Positions 54,199 to 63,351 are shown, numbered from the stretch's first letter. The stretch: DNA of 64,000 nt from Bacteroidales bacterium (GCA_017535665.1 JAFXTS010000005.1:80318-144317); one strand, 5' to 3'. Translations and numbers: made by a program. The notes: generated by a model from the sequence alone, not told the origin.

Positions 54199-54948
54199 AT
54201 GTTGAGAAAGGGCCTTGTCGGTTTGCTTTTTCTGCTCCCTTTTTGGGCTATCTGTCAGGATGTTGGAGAGGTGGAGTGGAAGAAAGTGATTGTGAAGGAG
54301 TGGAGTGTCAACGCTTTCCTCACCACCAATGGGGGAGGTGTAGGTTTTCAGCACGGCCGCACCCCCAACTATTACGACAAGCACTTCTGGGAGTTGGACT
54401 TTCTGTACAATTTCCATTACAAGGCCGTCAGGGCGCGCTCCTATTATGCTGTTTCTAAGTCGTTTGCGTATGGGAAGATGTGCGATTTGTTCTTCCTTCG
54501 TGGCGGCTACGGCTACCAGCGCACCATCCACCAGAAACCCTATTGGGGCGGCGTGCGCATCCGCTACACCCTCTCGGGCGGTTTCTCGCTCGGATTGGCG
54601 GTTCCCGTCTATCTCAACATTGCGGAGTTCGACAACAACGGTCAATATACGGGCTACTCGGTGGAGCGTTATAATCCTGAAAATCACAACATCGACAACA
54701 TCGTTTGTAGGGCGCCATTCTTCAAAGGGATCGGCAGCACACAGTTGCGGCCGGGCTTCTATTTCAAGACCGGTCTCAATTTCGACTTTAGCAAGGATGA
54801 GTACACCATCCATGCTTTGGAAGTGGGCGGCTCCATCGACATGGTGTTTCCCTTTGTGCAGCAGATGGCGTTCAACAAGGCTAAACCCTTCTATCTCTGC
54901 GCATACATCGCCTATCACTTTGGCAAAAGGAAAGGAAATTACGAATAA
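54199..54948 (+). CDS. Exported protein, probable outer membrane beta-barrel
   Basis: A 249-residue protein with a signal peptide (ending FWAICQ). Glycine- and aromatic-rich alternating strands (GYGYQRTIHQKPYWGGVRIRYTLSGGFSLGL, about 100-130; YHFGKRKGNYE at the end) suggest a small barrel of 8-12 strands. Family not recognised. It follows a small lipoprotein and precedes a LysE-type exporter, 9 bases away. Confidence 0.7.
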   Translation: MLRKGLVGLLFLLPFWAICQDVGEVEWKKVIVKEWSVNAFLTTNGGGVGFQHGRTPNYYDKHFWELDFLYNFHYKAVRARSYYAVSKSFAYGKMCDLFFLRGGYGYQRTIHQKPYWGGVRIRYTLSGGFSLGLAVPVYLNIAEFDNNGQYTGYSVERYNPENHNIDNIVCRAPFFKGIGSTQLRPGFYFKTGLNFDFSKDEYTIHALEVGGSIDMVFPFVQQMAFNKAKPFYLCAYIAYHFGKRKGNYE

Positions 54949-54957
54949 ATAAACAAT

Positions 54958-55647
54958 ATGATCTGGACGATTCTCTTGGCGGCAATACCTATCGGACTGG
55001 CGATTTCCATATCGCCGGGGGCGGCCCTGTTCGGCATCATCCAGACCAGTCTTTCCAAAGGTTTCAAGACGGGCATCTTCTTTGCCTTGGGTATCGCCTT
55101 GAGCGACATGCTCTTCATCGGTCTTTGTTTGTGGGGCTTCGCTGCCCTGCTCGACAATCCCATCGCCAAGATGGTTTTCGGGCTTATATGTGGCTGTGTG
55201 TTGGTGGGTTATGGCTTGCTGACCTTCTTTAGCAAAACCGACAAAGTGAACGACAAACAGCGCGAGCAGGTCGAGAACCGATTCCATGAGATGGACGACA
55301 AGATTGATAAGATTGACAACCTGCATCCTGTTCTGCCCCGTCGTAATTATCTTAACATATTGAAACCCATGTCAAAAGGGTTCTTGTTCAATTTTATTAA
55401 CCCGGGGGCTTGGGTGCTGTGGATGGGTATCATGCCGCTTACTGCCAGTTACGACATTAAGCAGCAGGTTTTCTTTTTCGGCTGCATTCTCGCTACGATT
55501 TTCTGTGTGGATATGCTGAAGAGTTATTTCGCTGGGAAGATCAAGAGCATTGTCACCCCGAAAGTCTTCTACCACGTCAACCGCATCATCGGCATCATTT
55601 TCTGTGTGCTGGGTGTGGTGATGATTGTGAAGATGGTGTTCTTGTAG
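54958..55647 (+). CDS. LysE family translocator
   Basis: A 229-residue inner membrane protein with about six helices. The start IPIGLAISISPGAALFGIIQTSL is the LysE/RhtB signature; FNFINPGAWVLWMG is the second. A charged cytoplasmic loop of about 40 residues (FSKTDKVNDKQREQ onward) sits between helices three and four. The family exports amino acids or related small molecules; the substrate is unknown. Confidence 0.85.
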   Translation: MIWTILLAAIPIGLAISISPGAALFGIIQTSLSKGFKTGIFFALGIALSDMLFIGLCLWGFAALLDNPIAKMVFGLICGCVLVGYGLLTFFSKTDKVNDKQREQVENRFHEMDDKIDKIDNLHPVLPRRNYLNILKPMSKGFLFNFINPGAWVLWMGIMPLTASYDIKQQVFFFGCILATIFCVDMLKSYFAGKIKSIVTPKVFYHVNRIIGIIFCVLGVVMIVKMVFL

Positions 55648-55825
55648 GAAGGGAAGGCGTTCGTTGCTGTCGGCTTTATTGGGGTTATTTTCCTAAAAAA
55701 TATCCTTTTTAAGGATGATAAAAGAAGAAGAGGTTTTGTGTATTTTATTTATTTTATTCAATATCAATAAAATATAGTGAAGAAAAATATTTTCTTTGGA
55801 TGGCGGTTGGCAAAGAAAAAAGTGC

Positions 55826-55833
55826 TATTTTTG
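55826..55833 (+). promoter_or_regulatory. -7 promoter box of tRNA-Met
   Basis: TATTTTTG followed by CAGCC, 16 bases before the tRNA. Confidence 0.65.
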
Positions 55834-55849
55834 CAGCCTCAAAACGAAT

Positions 55850-55923
55850 GGCGGGGTAGCTCAGTTGGTTAGAGCGTCGGATTCATAACCCGGAGGTCTC
55901 GAGTTCAACTCTCGATCCCGCCA
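55850..55923 (+). tRNA. tRNA-Met, elongator type (anticodon CAT)
   Basis: Acceptor GGCGGGG/TCCCGCC, D arm GCTCAGTTGGTTAGAGC, anticodon loop TTCATAA, T arm TCGAG/CTCGA. No encoded CCA (ACCG follows). A CAT anticodon could also belong to tRNA-Ile2; the first acceptor pair G-C and overall sequence favour elongator Met. Confidence 0.92.
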
Positions 55924-55933
55924 CCGAAAGCAG

Positions 55934-55970
55934 CCGGAACACCGATGAAATAAGGGTTCCGGTTTTTTTT
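55934..55970 (+). terminator. Terminator after tRNA-Met
   Basis: CCGGAAC pairs with GTTCCGG across a 15-base loop and is followed by eight T. Confidence 0.8.
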
Positions 55971-56066
55971 GTGGGGGAGGGGTACGAATTTTTTGAGTTA
56001 TGGGTACTATGGAGGATGTGGTTATTCGATGATGTGGGGATGGGGTGGGCAAGAAAAAGTTTTAGG

Positions 56067-56597
56067 TTAAAATTCTATACCTTCCGTTTTCTTTATCATT
56101 TGGAATTGCCCATCTATATATTGGAATTCCCATACCGAAGGAAAGATACTGTCATCTATGTTTTCATACGCGGGGTCGCGTTCGATATGTCGTCCAACAA
56201 CTGTACAATACTCATCCGAATCATGAATGAACGGCATCGGAGGCCAATAAGTTCCCGCATTGGAGATGAGAAGCCGCACAAATCGTCCCCCTATTCTAAG
56301 GTATTCTGGCGGGAAATCCCCGATCCACTGCTCGTCCATAAAAACGGTGTCGTTTCGATAATGAGATAATCCTGCGCGGAACTTGCACGACAACATGCTG
56401 TCGGATATGACAATTTTCATGGTATAGACCAGTGAATCATGGTAATACGAATGCTGCTTCTCTTCCGTGATAAACTGATGGAAGATCTCCTCCAATTGTT
56501 TCGAATCAGAATGGTATATCTTGGAAGAAACAACGCTTTGTCCCCAATGTGTATTGGCGAGCAGTAGTAATGTCAAAACAATAATGGCTTTTTTCAT
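56067..56597 (-). CDS. Exported protein of unknown function
   Basis: A 176-residue protein with a signal peptide (ending THWGQS). The rest is a polar domain with several aromatic residues (WIGDFPPEYLRIGGRFVRLL); no known family. AT-rich like the rest of this block. It lies 64 bases after the Rhs-tip gene on the same strand, the position an immunity gene would take, but its signal peptide means it acts outside the cytoplasm. Function not assigned. Confidence 0.6.
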   Translation of the reverse strand: MKKAIIVLTLLLLANTHWGQSVVSSKIYHSDSKQLEEIFHQFITEEKQHSYYHDSLVYTMKIVISDSMLSCKFRAGLSHYRNDTVFMDEQWIGDFPPEYLRIGGRFVRLLISNAGTYWPPMPFIHDSDEYCTVVGRHIERDPAYENIDDSIFPSVWEFQYIDGQFQMIKKTEGIEF

Positions 56598-56661
56598 ACG
56601 AATTCATCTTTGGAGAGAGGAAGGACACTTTATTTTTAATGGCTTATAGTATGTATCTTGA

Positions 56662-57033
56662 TTATATTCTGTATACCCTTTGTCTCGTGTATAGATATAG
56701 CTTTTTTCCCTTGTCATCTACAATACGAAATTGGTCGACCATGTCATCTTCAATATGGTTGATAATATTCCCGCACTCATCGAGTTCCCATATATCCCTC
56801 CCATCCGCATCCACCAACCTCACCGGATTGTTGGCGCAATACGTGTACGGAGAGGTCGAAGGGTACTTGTCCGCCAGCGGATCCACACTCAGCCAAATAC
56901 TCAGGTCACTATTGTAGTACCGCGCCCCGAAGTAGGAGTAGCCAGTCTCTTCGTCACGCTCCTTGCCCGAGAAGGTGTAGCGGGTACTATAGGAAGGGCG
57001 GACGGAAGTGTTTGAGGGGGAGATGGTTGACAT
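56662..57033 (-). CDS. Rhs core C-terminal fragment
   Basis: A 123-residue product beginning at ATG 57033. It contains the Rhs-repeat-associated core: YTFSGKERDEETGYSYFGARYY, then SVDPLADKYPSTSPYTYCANNPVRLVDADGRD (described; about residues 49-80), the block that precedes the toxin tip in polymorphic toxins. Only about 45 residues follow (IWELDECGN onward), too few for a normal toxin domain. The upstream Rhs shell repeats are absent, and a TACTTTTG box lies directly upstream, so this is a displaced tip cassette or a degraded toxin, possibly still transcribed. Confidence 0.75.
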   Translation of the reverse strand: MSTISPSNTSVRPSYSTRYTFSGKERDEETGYSYFGARYYNSDLSIWLSVDPLADKYPSTSPYTYCANNPVRLVDADGRDIWELDECGNIINHIEDDMVDQFRIVDDKGKKLYLYTRQRVYRI

Positions 57034-57086
57034 AACACTATGAGGCAAAATTATGTTGAGAATCGGGTGATTTATAGTTTTAGGCG

Positions 57087-57094
57087 CAAAAGTA
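57087..57094 (-). promoter_or_regulatory. -7 promoter box upstream of the Rhs fragment
   Basis: TACTTTTG followed by CGCCT on the minus strand, 53 bases before ATG 57033. Confidence 0.45.
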
Positions 57095-57170
57095 GTTAAA
57101 ATATTGATTTAAAATTTTTGGCTGTGAATGTTAGCTGTGGTCTCATTTAATTGTTTTATGTACATTGTTA

Positions 57171-57944
57171 TCATTGTTTCCTTTTTACAAAAGTCAGCTC
57201 GCCGAGGGGCAATTTTGCGTATTCATTGTAGCCACATAATTTGTTATATCCACGAGAAAAATATATGGGGATTTTTATGGTGTCGCCGAATTCTCTGAAA
57301 GGGGGAGTGTCATCGCCATAAATATCCCTATCCACGTCGTATGTGTCAAACCATAATTCCGGCCATTGTCCTGCATGGGCTTCCCAATAAAATAATGGAC
57401 TTCTATCTTTATCCTGTGAAAAAACTGAGGAGAAATCTTTCAGATATTTCAGCGAATCATCATAACACACATAACATTCATCTTCTTCATAATCATTATA
57501 ATTCGATTTGAGAATGTGTGAAAATCCAAGGATGCAACTATCCTCATTGTATATGCCCACGAGTTGATGCCCATTTCCGGTCTCACTGTTTTTATAATAG
57601 AGGCATTTTTTCTGCAATGTGTCGGGCCATTTGTACCAATGGACCCATTCAACATAAACTTCATCGAAAACTAATTTCATCTGAAAAATGCTATCTTTAT
57701 ATTCAAAAGGGAGCGCATCATAATAACACACGAAGACACCTTTCTTTTTTGATTCATCGGATGAATGGGTATGAAACCATTTGGCCGTGCCTTTCCGGAG
57801 TTGAAAATCATCAATGATCTTTTCAGAGATTTTTTCTATCTCTTTAGAGATTCTTTCCCGTTGCGAAAACAGCAGGAAAATGCCCGCCATAAGCACACTG
57901 CCAATAGCGATGAGGATGAATAAGCGATATTTTCTTTTTACCAT
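57171..57944 (-). CDS. Membrane-anchored protein of unknown function
   Basis: A 257-residue protein with an N-terminal anchor (FILIAIGSVLMAGIFLLF), a short helical linker (ERISKEIEKISEKII), and a polar extracytoplasmic domain rich in D, Y and W (YDVDRDIYGDDTPPF). Not recognised. ATG 57944 gives the best N-terminus; an in-frame ATG at 57977 is possible, and the frame stays open to 58040. A TATATTTG box at 57996-58003 fits either start. AT-rich, unlike the flanking core genes. Confidence 0.6.
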   Translation of the reverse strand: MVKRKYRLFILIAIGSVLMAGIFLLFSQRERISKEIEKISEKIIDDFQLRKGTAKWFHTHSSDESKKKGVFVCYYDALPFEYKDSIFQMKLVFDEVYVEWVHWYKWPDTLQKKCLYYKNSETGNGHQLVGIYNEDSCILGFSHILKSNYNDYEEDECYVCYDDSLKYLKDFSSVFSQDKDRSPLFYWEAHAGQWPELWFDTYDVDRDIYGDDTPPFREFGDTIKIPIYFSRGYNKLCGYNEYAKLPLGELTFVKRKQ

Positions 57945-57995
57945 CTTATTCTGGGTTTTAATGTCTGGCCTCCTCATATGACGAATTTGAGCCGC

Positions 57996-58003
57996 CAAAT
58001 ATA
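57996..58003 (-). promoter_or_regulatory. -7 promoter box of the membrane-anchored protein
   Basis: TATATTTG followed by GCGGC on the minus strand, 51 bases before ATG 57944; the box excludes the longest in-frame start at 58040. Confidence 0.45.
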
Positions 58004-58121
58004 CAAAAGTTTTGTTTACGTTTGAAAGCCACTGCACCATTTTTCCCCATATGTCCTTGTGCGTAAATAATAAAGATAGTAGACCGCTATATAATAAATT
58101 TGCTGTTTATAAGAAAATATG

Positions 58122-58129
58122 TATTTTTG
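58122..58129 (+). promoter_or_regulatory. Full Bacteroidota promoter, TTTG-N19-TATTTTTG
   Basis: TTTG at 58099-58102 lies exactly 19 bases before TATTTTTG, the classic -33/-7 arrangement. It drives the gene at 58222 with a leader of about 85 bases. Confidence 0.7.
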
Positions 58130-58221
58130 TAGCGTCAAAAACTAATAGTAGGAAAATTTGTCGAGAGTTTGATGGCGAGAAATGAATGAAAATAGAAGTC
58201 CCCAATAATTTATCCTAAACC

Positions 58222-58866
58222 ATGAAAAAAAGAATCATCGCGTTATTTTATGGTTGTTTTTTCTGCAGCATGGCTGTAGCTCAAATCACCTCTGACAGAA
58301 TATATTCCGTGAGCTACCAATACTCTGACGATGATGTCATCATATCCGACATTCAGTACTTCGATACGCTATACCATATCTCTAATGTAAATGTTAGTGA
58401 TGAATATAAAAGAACCCACTGTTTTGATAATTCTGCTGAATTTTACCTCTGGTCCGATTCTCTGATTCTGCCCCCGATGAATATCAGTAAGGAAAAGTTC
58501 GCTCAATACATACTCAAGCCCCATTCTTTTTATAACGAAACGGATTATCTGTTTTTAAAACGTGTTGTGTTGCCTGCCATTCGCGACAGTACTCTATACC
58601 ATCGAATAAAACAATATTGTGTTGAAACAGATTTATCCGTGTCCGAAACTCATACTATCAACACAGTTGACAACGGGCATTATCGTTATTATTCTTTTTC
58701 CTATAATAACACCAATTGTTTTCTGACAGTCTATATCCGGGCTCGCCGCTTCAATTATGAAATTAATAGAATCTACTCTCCCCCACGATACTTGTTCCCC
58801 AATGAAGCCGAAGAATCAGATTACTATATACGGTTTCTCGTTCCACTTGCTCCAATTTCTGAATAA
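58222..58866 (+). CDS. Exported protein of unknown function
   Basis: A 214-residue protein with a signal peptide (ending SMAVAQ) and a polar, tyrosine- and aspartate-rich body (YSDDDVIISDIQYFDTLYHI); no family recognised. It has a full promoter and is followed 33 bases later by a Sel1-like protein, probably in the same transcript. AT-rich. Confidence 0.6.
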   Translation: MKKRIIALFYGCFFCSMAVAQITSDRIYSVSYQYSDDDVIISDIQYFDTLYHISNVNVSDEYKRTHCFDNSAEFYLWSDSLILPPMNISKEKFAQYILKPHSFYNETDYLFLKRVVLPAIRDSTLYHRIKQYCVETDLSVSETHTINTVDNGHYRYYSFSYNNTNCFLTVYIRARRFNYEINRIYSPPRYLFPNEAEESDYYIRFLVPLAPISE

Positions 58867-58899
58867 ATAGTATAGGTGAACCAATTAAAAAATGGTGAA

Positions 58900-59403
58900 A
58901 TGAAAAGGAGAACACATATTTTATTATTATTATTGATAGCAATGCCTTTCGAAGGTCATTGCCAGGCTTGGTTTTTCTATCAAGAAGCCGACAACTATTT
59001 CTATGGGATCAATGGCCGCGAACAATCGTATGAAAAAAGCTTTAACCTATATGAAAAAGCAGCAAAACAGGGATGTGTATTAGCAGAAAGACGATTGGCG
59101 ATTTGTTATAAAAACGGGTATGGAGTTCCCGCTTCGGAACGGGCTGCACTCCATTGGAATAAGAAAGCGGCACGGCACGGCAATGCTGATGCTCAAGGCG
59201 CTTTGGGCTTTTATTATTTTAAGCCGGGTACATATAAAAAATCTGACAAGTGGTTCTTGAAAGCTGCAAACAATGGCAATGAGCACGTTATCATTGAAAT
59301 GCAACAATCTTTTGGCAGATACAGCTGGGGATATTGCAAGGAAAAGACTCAGGATGCCATGGGACAAGAAGTCAATTGGTATGAACTTTTTATGGAATAC
59401 TAA
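58900..59403 (+). CDS. Exported Sel1-repeat protein
   Basis: A 167-residue protein with a signal peptide (ending EGHCQ) and three to four Sel1-like repeats: SFNLYEKAAKQGCVLAERRL, ALHWNKKAARHGNADAQGAL, SDKWFLKAANNGNEHVI. Sel1 proteins scaffold protein contacts, and exported ones are frequent near polymorphic toxins. ATG 58900 leaves a normal signal peptide; the frame opens with GTG at 58876. Its target is unknown. Confidence 0.75.
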   Translation: MKRRTHILLLLLIAMPFEGHCQAWFFYQEADNYFYGINGREQSYEKSFNLYEKAAKQGCVLAERRLAICYKNGYGVPASERAALHWNKKAARHGNADAQGALGFYYFKPGTYKKSDKWFLKAANNGNEHVIIEMQQSFGRYSWGYCKEKTQDAMGQEVNWYELFMEY

Positions 59404-59491
59404 AACAACGCAACCATGCTGTACTTTATGACCAGTTCTATCGTCACGATATGCTAATAAATCATGTACAAATATTGATAGATTTTATTAC

Positions 59492-59989
59492 ATGAAACGA
59501 TTCGCTTATTCCATATTCATACTGATAATCATCCTTCATAGTGGGGCTTCCGCACAATCAAAAGACTGCTTCATTTGCATAAATGGGGCATATCTACAGC
59601 AGGCCACTGGATATATTTGTCATCAGAATGACACAATACAGTTCACATACTGCCTCGATGACATTGAATTTCATGCCTCCGACTCTGTTATACAACACAT
59701 GTCACAGCAGGATTCCGTATATGTGACCTTGTTTTACCGTATTAATGATAAAAAAGACGAAGATGGGCCGCCGAAAAAGGTTAAATGTGTGTTTCCTCCT
59801 ATTGGGGGATTTGTTGCAACAGCAGGCGACACTCCCCTCATCTACATGATAACTATTCGTCGCAATGGAGAACTGTTTTTACATTGGAAATGTGGGAAAT
59901 GGGTGGGGTCTCGTTCTACCTCTCCCTGTAAAACCAAAAGGGCTTTCCGTAAATTGTGGCGTGATAGAGAAAAATGTTTTGTGAGATAA
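59492..59989 (+). CDS. Exported protein of unknown function, cysteine-rich
   Basis: A 165-residue protein with a signal peptide (ending GASAQS) and eight cysteines in the mature part, a pattern consistent with disulfides (CFICINGAY, GYICHQNDTI, HWKCGKW). The C-terminus is strongly basic (KTKRAFRKLWRDREK). Family not recognised. AT-rich; last gene of the accessory block. Confidence 0.55.
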   Translation: MKRFAYSIFILIIILHSGASAQSKDCFICINGAYLQQATGYICHQNDTIQFTYCLDDIEFHASDSVIQHMSQQDSVYVTLFYRINDKKDEDGPPKKVKCVFPPIGGFVATAGDTPLIYMITIRRNGELFLHWKCGKWVGSRSTSPCKTKRAFRKLWRDREKCFVR

Positions 59990-60093
59990 TTATGCGATTG
60001 CTGTCATCATACTCCATCTCCCTTGGCGCGTACATCCATTAAAGGCAGTCTCTTTTTTTTGAATTCTTTTGAATATTTTTTAGAAAAATAGTG

Positions 60094-60101
60094 TAAATTT
60101 G
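60094..60101 (+). promoter_or_regulatory. Promoter of ricT-gldH
   Basis: TAAATTTG followed by CAGCC, with TTTG at 60068-60071 about 22 bases upstream; 23 bases before the ricT ATG. Confidence 0.6.
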
Positions 60102-60124
60102 CAGCCACTAATTTTACATACTAT

Positions 60125-61378
60125 ATGCCCGAAAATCAAGAGAATATTATCGAGAATAATCAAGAAAACAATAAAGAAACTAAGGAGAAGAAGAAGTTTC
60201 AGGAGGTAGAGACCGACCACACTCAGGTGGAAAATCTTGACGAATACCTCAATATGGATATACGTGCAGGGGTGAGCAAGGAGGCAGAGAAGATTTCCGC
60301 CAACCCCTATCTGTCGCGCGGCATCAGCGCTTATCCGAATCCCGAGCAGGTGAACTGCAAGGATTATCACCAGCAGGCCTGCAAACTCAGCAGCTACGAC
60401 TGGATCAGCCGCCTCGACATCACCACCGACTACCTCGACTGTCCCATCGCGGAGGTGCGTTTTAAAAACAGCCACAAGGATTTCTTCCTGCTCCCCAAGG
60501 AGGGCGCCTTTCATGTGGGCGATATCGTGGCGGTGGAGGCCTCCCCGGGGCACGACATCGGCATCATCTCCATGCTGGGCAAGAATGTCTATCGCCAGAT
60601 GAAACACAAGCGCGTCAACCCCGACGATGTGAAGAAAAAACTCTATCGCACCGCCCGTTACGCCGATATCGAAAAGTGGATTTCTACCGTTAACCAAGAG
60701 CATACTACCATGCTCTCGTCCCGCTATATTGCTTGGGATTTGGGACTGAAGATGAAGGTGAATGATGTTGAATATCAGGGTGATGGAACGAAAGCCATCT
60801 TCTACTATTCCGCAGAAGACCGTGTGGATTTTCGTGAATTGATCAAGATTTTGGCCGAGCAGTTCCGCATCCGTATCGAGATGCGCCAGATCGGTGTGCG
60901 CCAGGAGGCCGGCCGTCTGGGTGGCATCGGCACCTGCGGTCGCGAACTCTGCTGCTCGTCGTGGCTCATCAACTTCCAGTCGGTGTCCACCACCGCCGCC
61001 CGTACCCAGCAGCTCTCCCTCAACCCGCAGAAGCTGGCCGGACAGTGCGGCAAACTCAAATGCTGCCTCAACTTCGAGCAGGCCACCTACGCCGAGGAAA
61101 TTAAGAAATTCCCCGACCCGAAACTTCGCCTCCTCTCCAAGAAAGGCAAGGGCGTTTATAATAAAATCGACATCTTCAAGAAGATTGTCTGGTACAACTA
61201 CGCGGGCGACAACTCCACCATGTTCGCTATCCCGCTCGACAAGGTGAACGAGATTATTGAACTGAACAAGAAAAACCAGATGCCCGACGACCTCGAATCC
61301 TTCGCGGTGGTCAACCAGAAGAAGGAGGAAGAGGTGAACTATAGTCTCGACGAACTGAAAAATATTGAGGATAAGTAA
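60125..61378 (+). CDS. ricT: PSP1/RicT-like protein
   Basis: A 417-residue PSP1-domain protein. A charged N-terminus of about 45 residues precedes the domain; the Fe-S cysteines are in GIGTCGRELCCSSW and GQCGKLKCCLNFE. In Bacillus, RicT with RicA and RicF forms an Fe-S complex that affects RNase Y and mRNA turnover; in Bacteroidota the role is little studied. The gene ends one base before gldH starts, a frequent pairing in this phylum. Confidence 0.9.
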   Translation: MPENQENIIENNQENNKETKEKKKFQEVETDHTQVENLDEYLNMDIRAGVSKEAEKISANPYLSRGISAYPNPEQVNCKDYHQQACKLSSYDWISRLDITTDYLDCPIAEVRFKNSHKDFFLLPKEGAFHVGDIVAVEASPGHDIGIISMLGKNVYRQMKHKRVNPDDVKKKLYRTARYADIEKWISTVNQEHTTMLSSRYIAWDLGLKMKVNDVEYQGDGTKAIFYYSAEDRVDFRELIKILAEQFRIRIEMRQIGVRQEAGRLGGIGTCGRELCCSSWLINFQSVSTTAARTQQLSLNPQKLAGQCGKLKCCLNFEQATYAEEIKKFPDPKLRLLSKKGKGVYNKIDIFKKIVWYNYAGDNSTMFAIPLDKVNEIIELNKKNQMPDDLESFAVVNQKKEEEVNYSLDELKNIEDK

Positions 61379-61379
61379 G

Positions 61380-62078
61380 ATGAAACACATTGCCCCGCTT
61401 TTCATGCTTTTTGCGTTGCTGCTGATGGCGGCCTGCGACCACGATGTGGTGAGCGAGCAGATCGCCGAGGTGAAAGGGGAGAAGTGGAAAGCCAACGAGG
61501 CCGTGAAGTGCGAGTGCGAAATTGAGGATGCGGATGCCTACTACACTATGGAGTTAGAAGTGCGCAATACGGTGGACTATCCCTACCGCAACCTCTATCT
61601 TTTTGTGGAAATTGAGACGCCCGACACGATGAAATATTGCGACACGGTGCAGCTGTTCCTTGCCGACAATGCCGGTCGCTGGTACGGGAAAGGCAGTCGC
61701 CTGAAAGACCGCAGCTACTATTTCGCCGCCGACCCCAAGTTCCGCACCACCACCCACGAGATCAAAGGGTACGTGCCCTACTCGGTGTCCACCCTGCACG
61801 GCATGAGCAAGCATCCCTTCCGCTTCGAGCCGCTGATTGTACCATTCGAGATGGAGTATCAGGGACAGCAAGTGTCTGTTACAGAATGCTATCCCGTTAA
61901 GGTGCGCTTTCCGAAAACTGGCACCTACAAGTTTACCTTCCGTCAGGGTATGCGCGATGATGAACTGCAAGGCATTGCCAGTTTCGGTCTGAAAGTGAGC
62001 AAATATAATGAGGAAAAGTTGATCAAGAAAATAAAAAGGGAAAACAAAGAACGTTTGAAAAGAAATTCAGCAGAATAA
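61380..62078 (+). CDS. gldH: GldH-like lipoprotein, unusually long
   Basis: A 232-residue lipoprotein; C19 in LLMAACDH is the expected lipidated cysteine. The front half (YTMELEVRNTVDYPYRNLYLFVEIE) and the rear block VRFPKTGTYKFTFRQGMRDDELQGIASFGLKV match GldH in order. Between them lies an extra segment of about 55 residues (AADPKFRTTTHE through the SVTEC region) not found in the usual form of about 160 residues. GldH supports gliding/T9SS function in Flavobacteria; here, with a T9SS peptidase in the window, a secretion role is likelier. Basic C-terminal tail. Confidence 0.82.
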   Translation: MKHIAPLFMLFALLLMAACDHDVVSEQIAEVKGEKWKANEAVKCECEIEDADAYYTMELEVRNTVDYPYRNLYLFVEIETPDTMKYCDTVQLFLADNAGRWYGKGSRLKDRSYYFAADPKFRTTTHEIKGYVPYSVSTLHGMSKHPFRFEPLIVPFEMEYQGQQVSVTECYPVKVRFPKTGTYKFTFRQGMRDDELQGIASFGLKVSKYNEEKLIKKIKRENKERLKRNSAE

Positions 62079-62121
62079 ACATAATTAACCAATAATAATA
62101 TCCATCTAAATTTAAACAATT

Positions 62122-63351
62122 ATGGAAGTAGCAAAAATCACATCAAGCCAACAGGCTATGGAAATGGAAGCCCGCTATGGCGCACACAACTACCATCCGC
62201 TGGGAGTAGTTATCTCCAAGGCTAAAGGTCCCTACATGTGGGATGTGGAAGGTAAGAAGTATTTCGACTTTCTTTCCGCTTATTCAGCTGTCAACCAGGG
62301 TCATTGCCATCCGAAAATCATCCAGGCCATGATCGACCAGTGCCAGAGGGTGACCCTCACCTCCCGCGCATTCTACAACGACTGCCTCGGACCGTACGAG
62401 AAATATGTCACCGAGACCTTCGGCTACGACAAGGTCCTCCCGATGAACTCAGGCGCCGAAGCCGATGAGACCGCCCTGAAGCTCTGCCGCAAGTGGGCTT
62501 ATCTGAAGAAAGGTCTTCCGGAAAACCAAGCCAAAATCATCGTTTGCGATGGTAACTTCCACGGTCGTACCATCACCATCATCTCCATGTCCACCGACCC
62601 GGAGGCGTATGCCGGCTACGGCCCCTACACCCCCGGTTTCGTGAAAGTGCCTTATAACGACATCCCGGCTCTGGAGAAAGCGCTGGAAGATCCCAACGTG
62701 GCTGGTTTCATCCTCGAACCCATCCAGGGCGAGGCGGGCGTTTACGTTCCTGAAGACGGATACCTGAAGAAAGCTTACGACCTCTGCAAGGCCAAGAACG
62801 TGCTCTTCATCGCCGATGAGGTGCAGACCGGTATCGCCCGTACCGGTAAGATGTTGGCTTGCGACCACGAAGGCGTTCGTCCCGACATCCTCATCCTCGG
62901 TAAGGCCCTCTCTGGCGGTACCATGCCGGTTTCCGCTGTCCTCGCCGACGACGACATCATGCTGACCATCAAGCCTGGCGAACACGGCTCCACTTTCGGT
63001 GGCAACCCCATCGCTTGCAAGGTGGCCATCGCCGCTCTCGAAGTGGTGAAGGAAGAGAAACTCGCCGAACGTGCCGCTTACCTCGGAAAGATCTTCCGCG
63101 ATGAGATGAGCAGCGTGAAGAGCGACATGATCCAGCAGGTGCGTGGTAAAGGTTTGCTCAACGCTATCATCATCCGTCCGAAGAACGGCAAAGAGGCTTG
63201 GGACGTTTGCGAAAAGATGAAAGAGCTCGGCGTGCTGGCTAAGCCCACCCATCAGCACATCATCCGCTTCGCTCCTCCGTTGGTCATCAGCGAAGAGGAA
63301 CTCCGCGAGGCTATCGAACTGATTAAGAAGGCTATCCTCTCTTTCGAGTAA
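62122..63351 (+). CDS. rocD: Ornithine aminotransferase
   Basis: A 409-residue class III PLP aminotransferase. Landmarks: [38 protein letters not shown], the cofactor aspartate in [15 protein letters not shown], Schiff-base lysine K261 in LGKALSGG, and [11 protein letters not shown]. It converts ornithine and 2-oxoglutarate to glutamate semialdehyde and glutamate, linking arginine and proline metabolism. The opening and length match RocD better than ArgD. Followed by a terminator. Confidence 0.92.
   Translation: MEVAKITSSQQAMEMEARYGAHNYHPLGVVISKAKGPYMWDVEGKKYFDFLSAYSAVNQGHCHPKIIQAMIDQCQRVTLTSRAFYNDCLGPYEKYVTETFGYDKVLPMNSGAEADETALKLCRKWAYLKKGLPENQAKIIVCDGNFHGRTITIISMSTDPEAYAGYGPYTPGFVKVPYNDIPALEKALEDPNVAGFILEPIQGEAGVYVPEDGYLKKAYDLCKAKNVLFIADEVQTGIARTGKMLACDHEGVRPDILILGKALSGGTMPVSAVLADDDIMLTIKPGEHGSTFGGNPIACKVAIAALEVVKEEKLAERAAYLGKIFRDEMSSVKSDMIQQVRGKGLLNAIIIRPKNGKEAWDVCEKMKELGVLAKPTHQHIIRFAPPLVISEEELREAIELIKKAILSFE

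Noticed and set aside
55905..55925. tRNA-Met 3' end as an attachment site for the accessory block
   Set aside because: I saw no second copy of the tRNA end near 60 kb and no integrase gene, so an att pair is not supported.
60080..61495. Long minus-strand open frame of 471 codons
   Set aside because: Antisense to ricT, which has its Fe-S cysteine motifs and promoter; hydrophobic, repetitive translation without family features.
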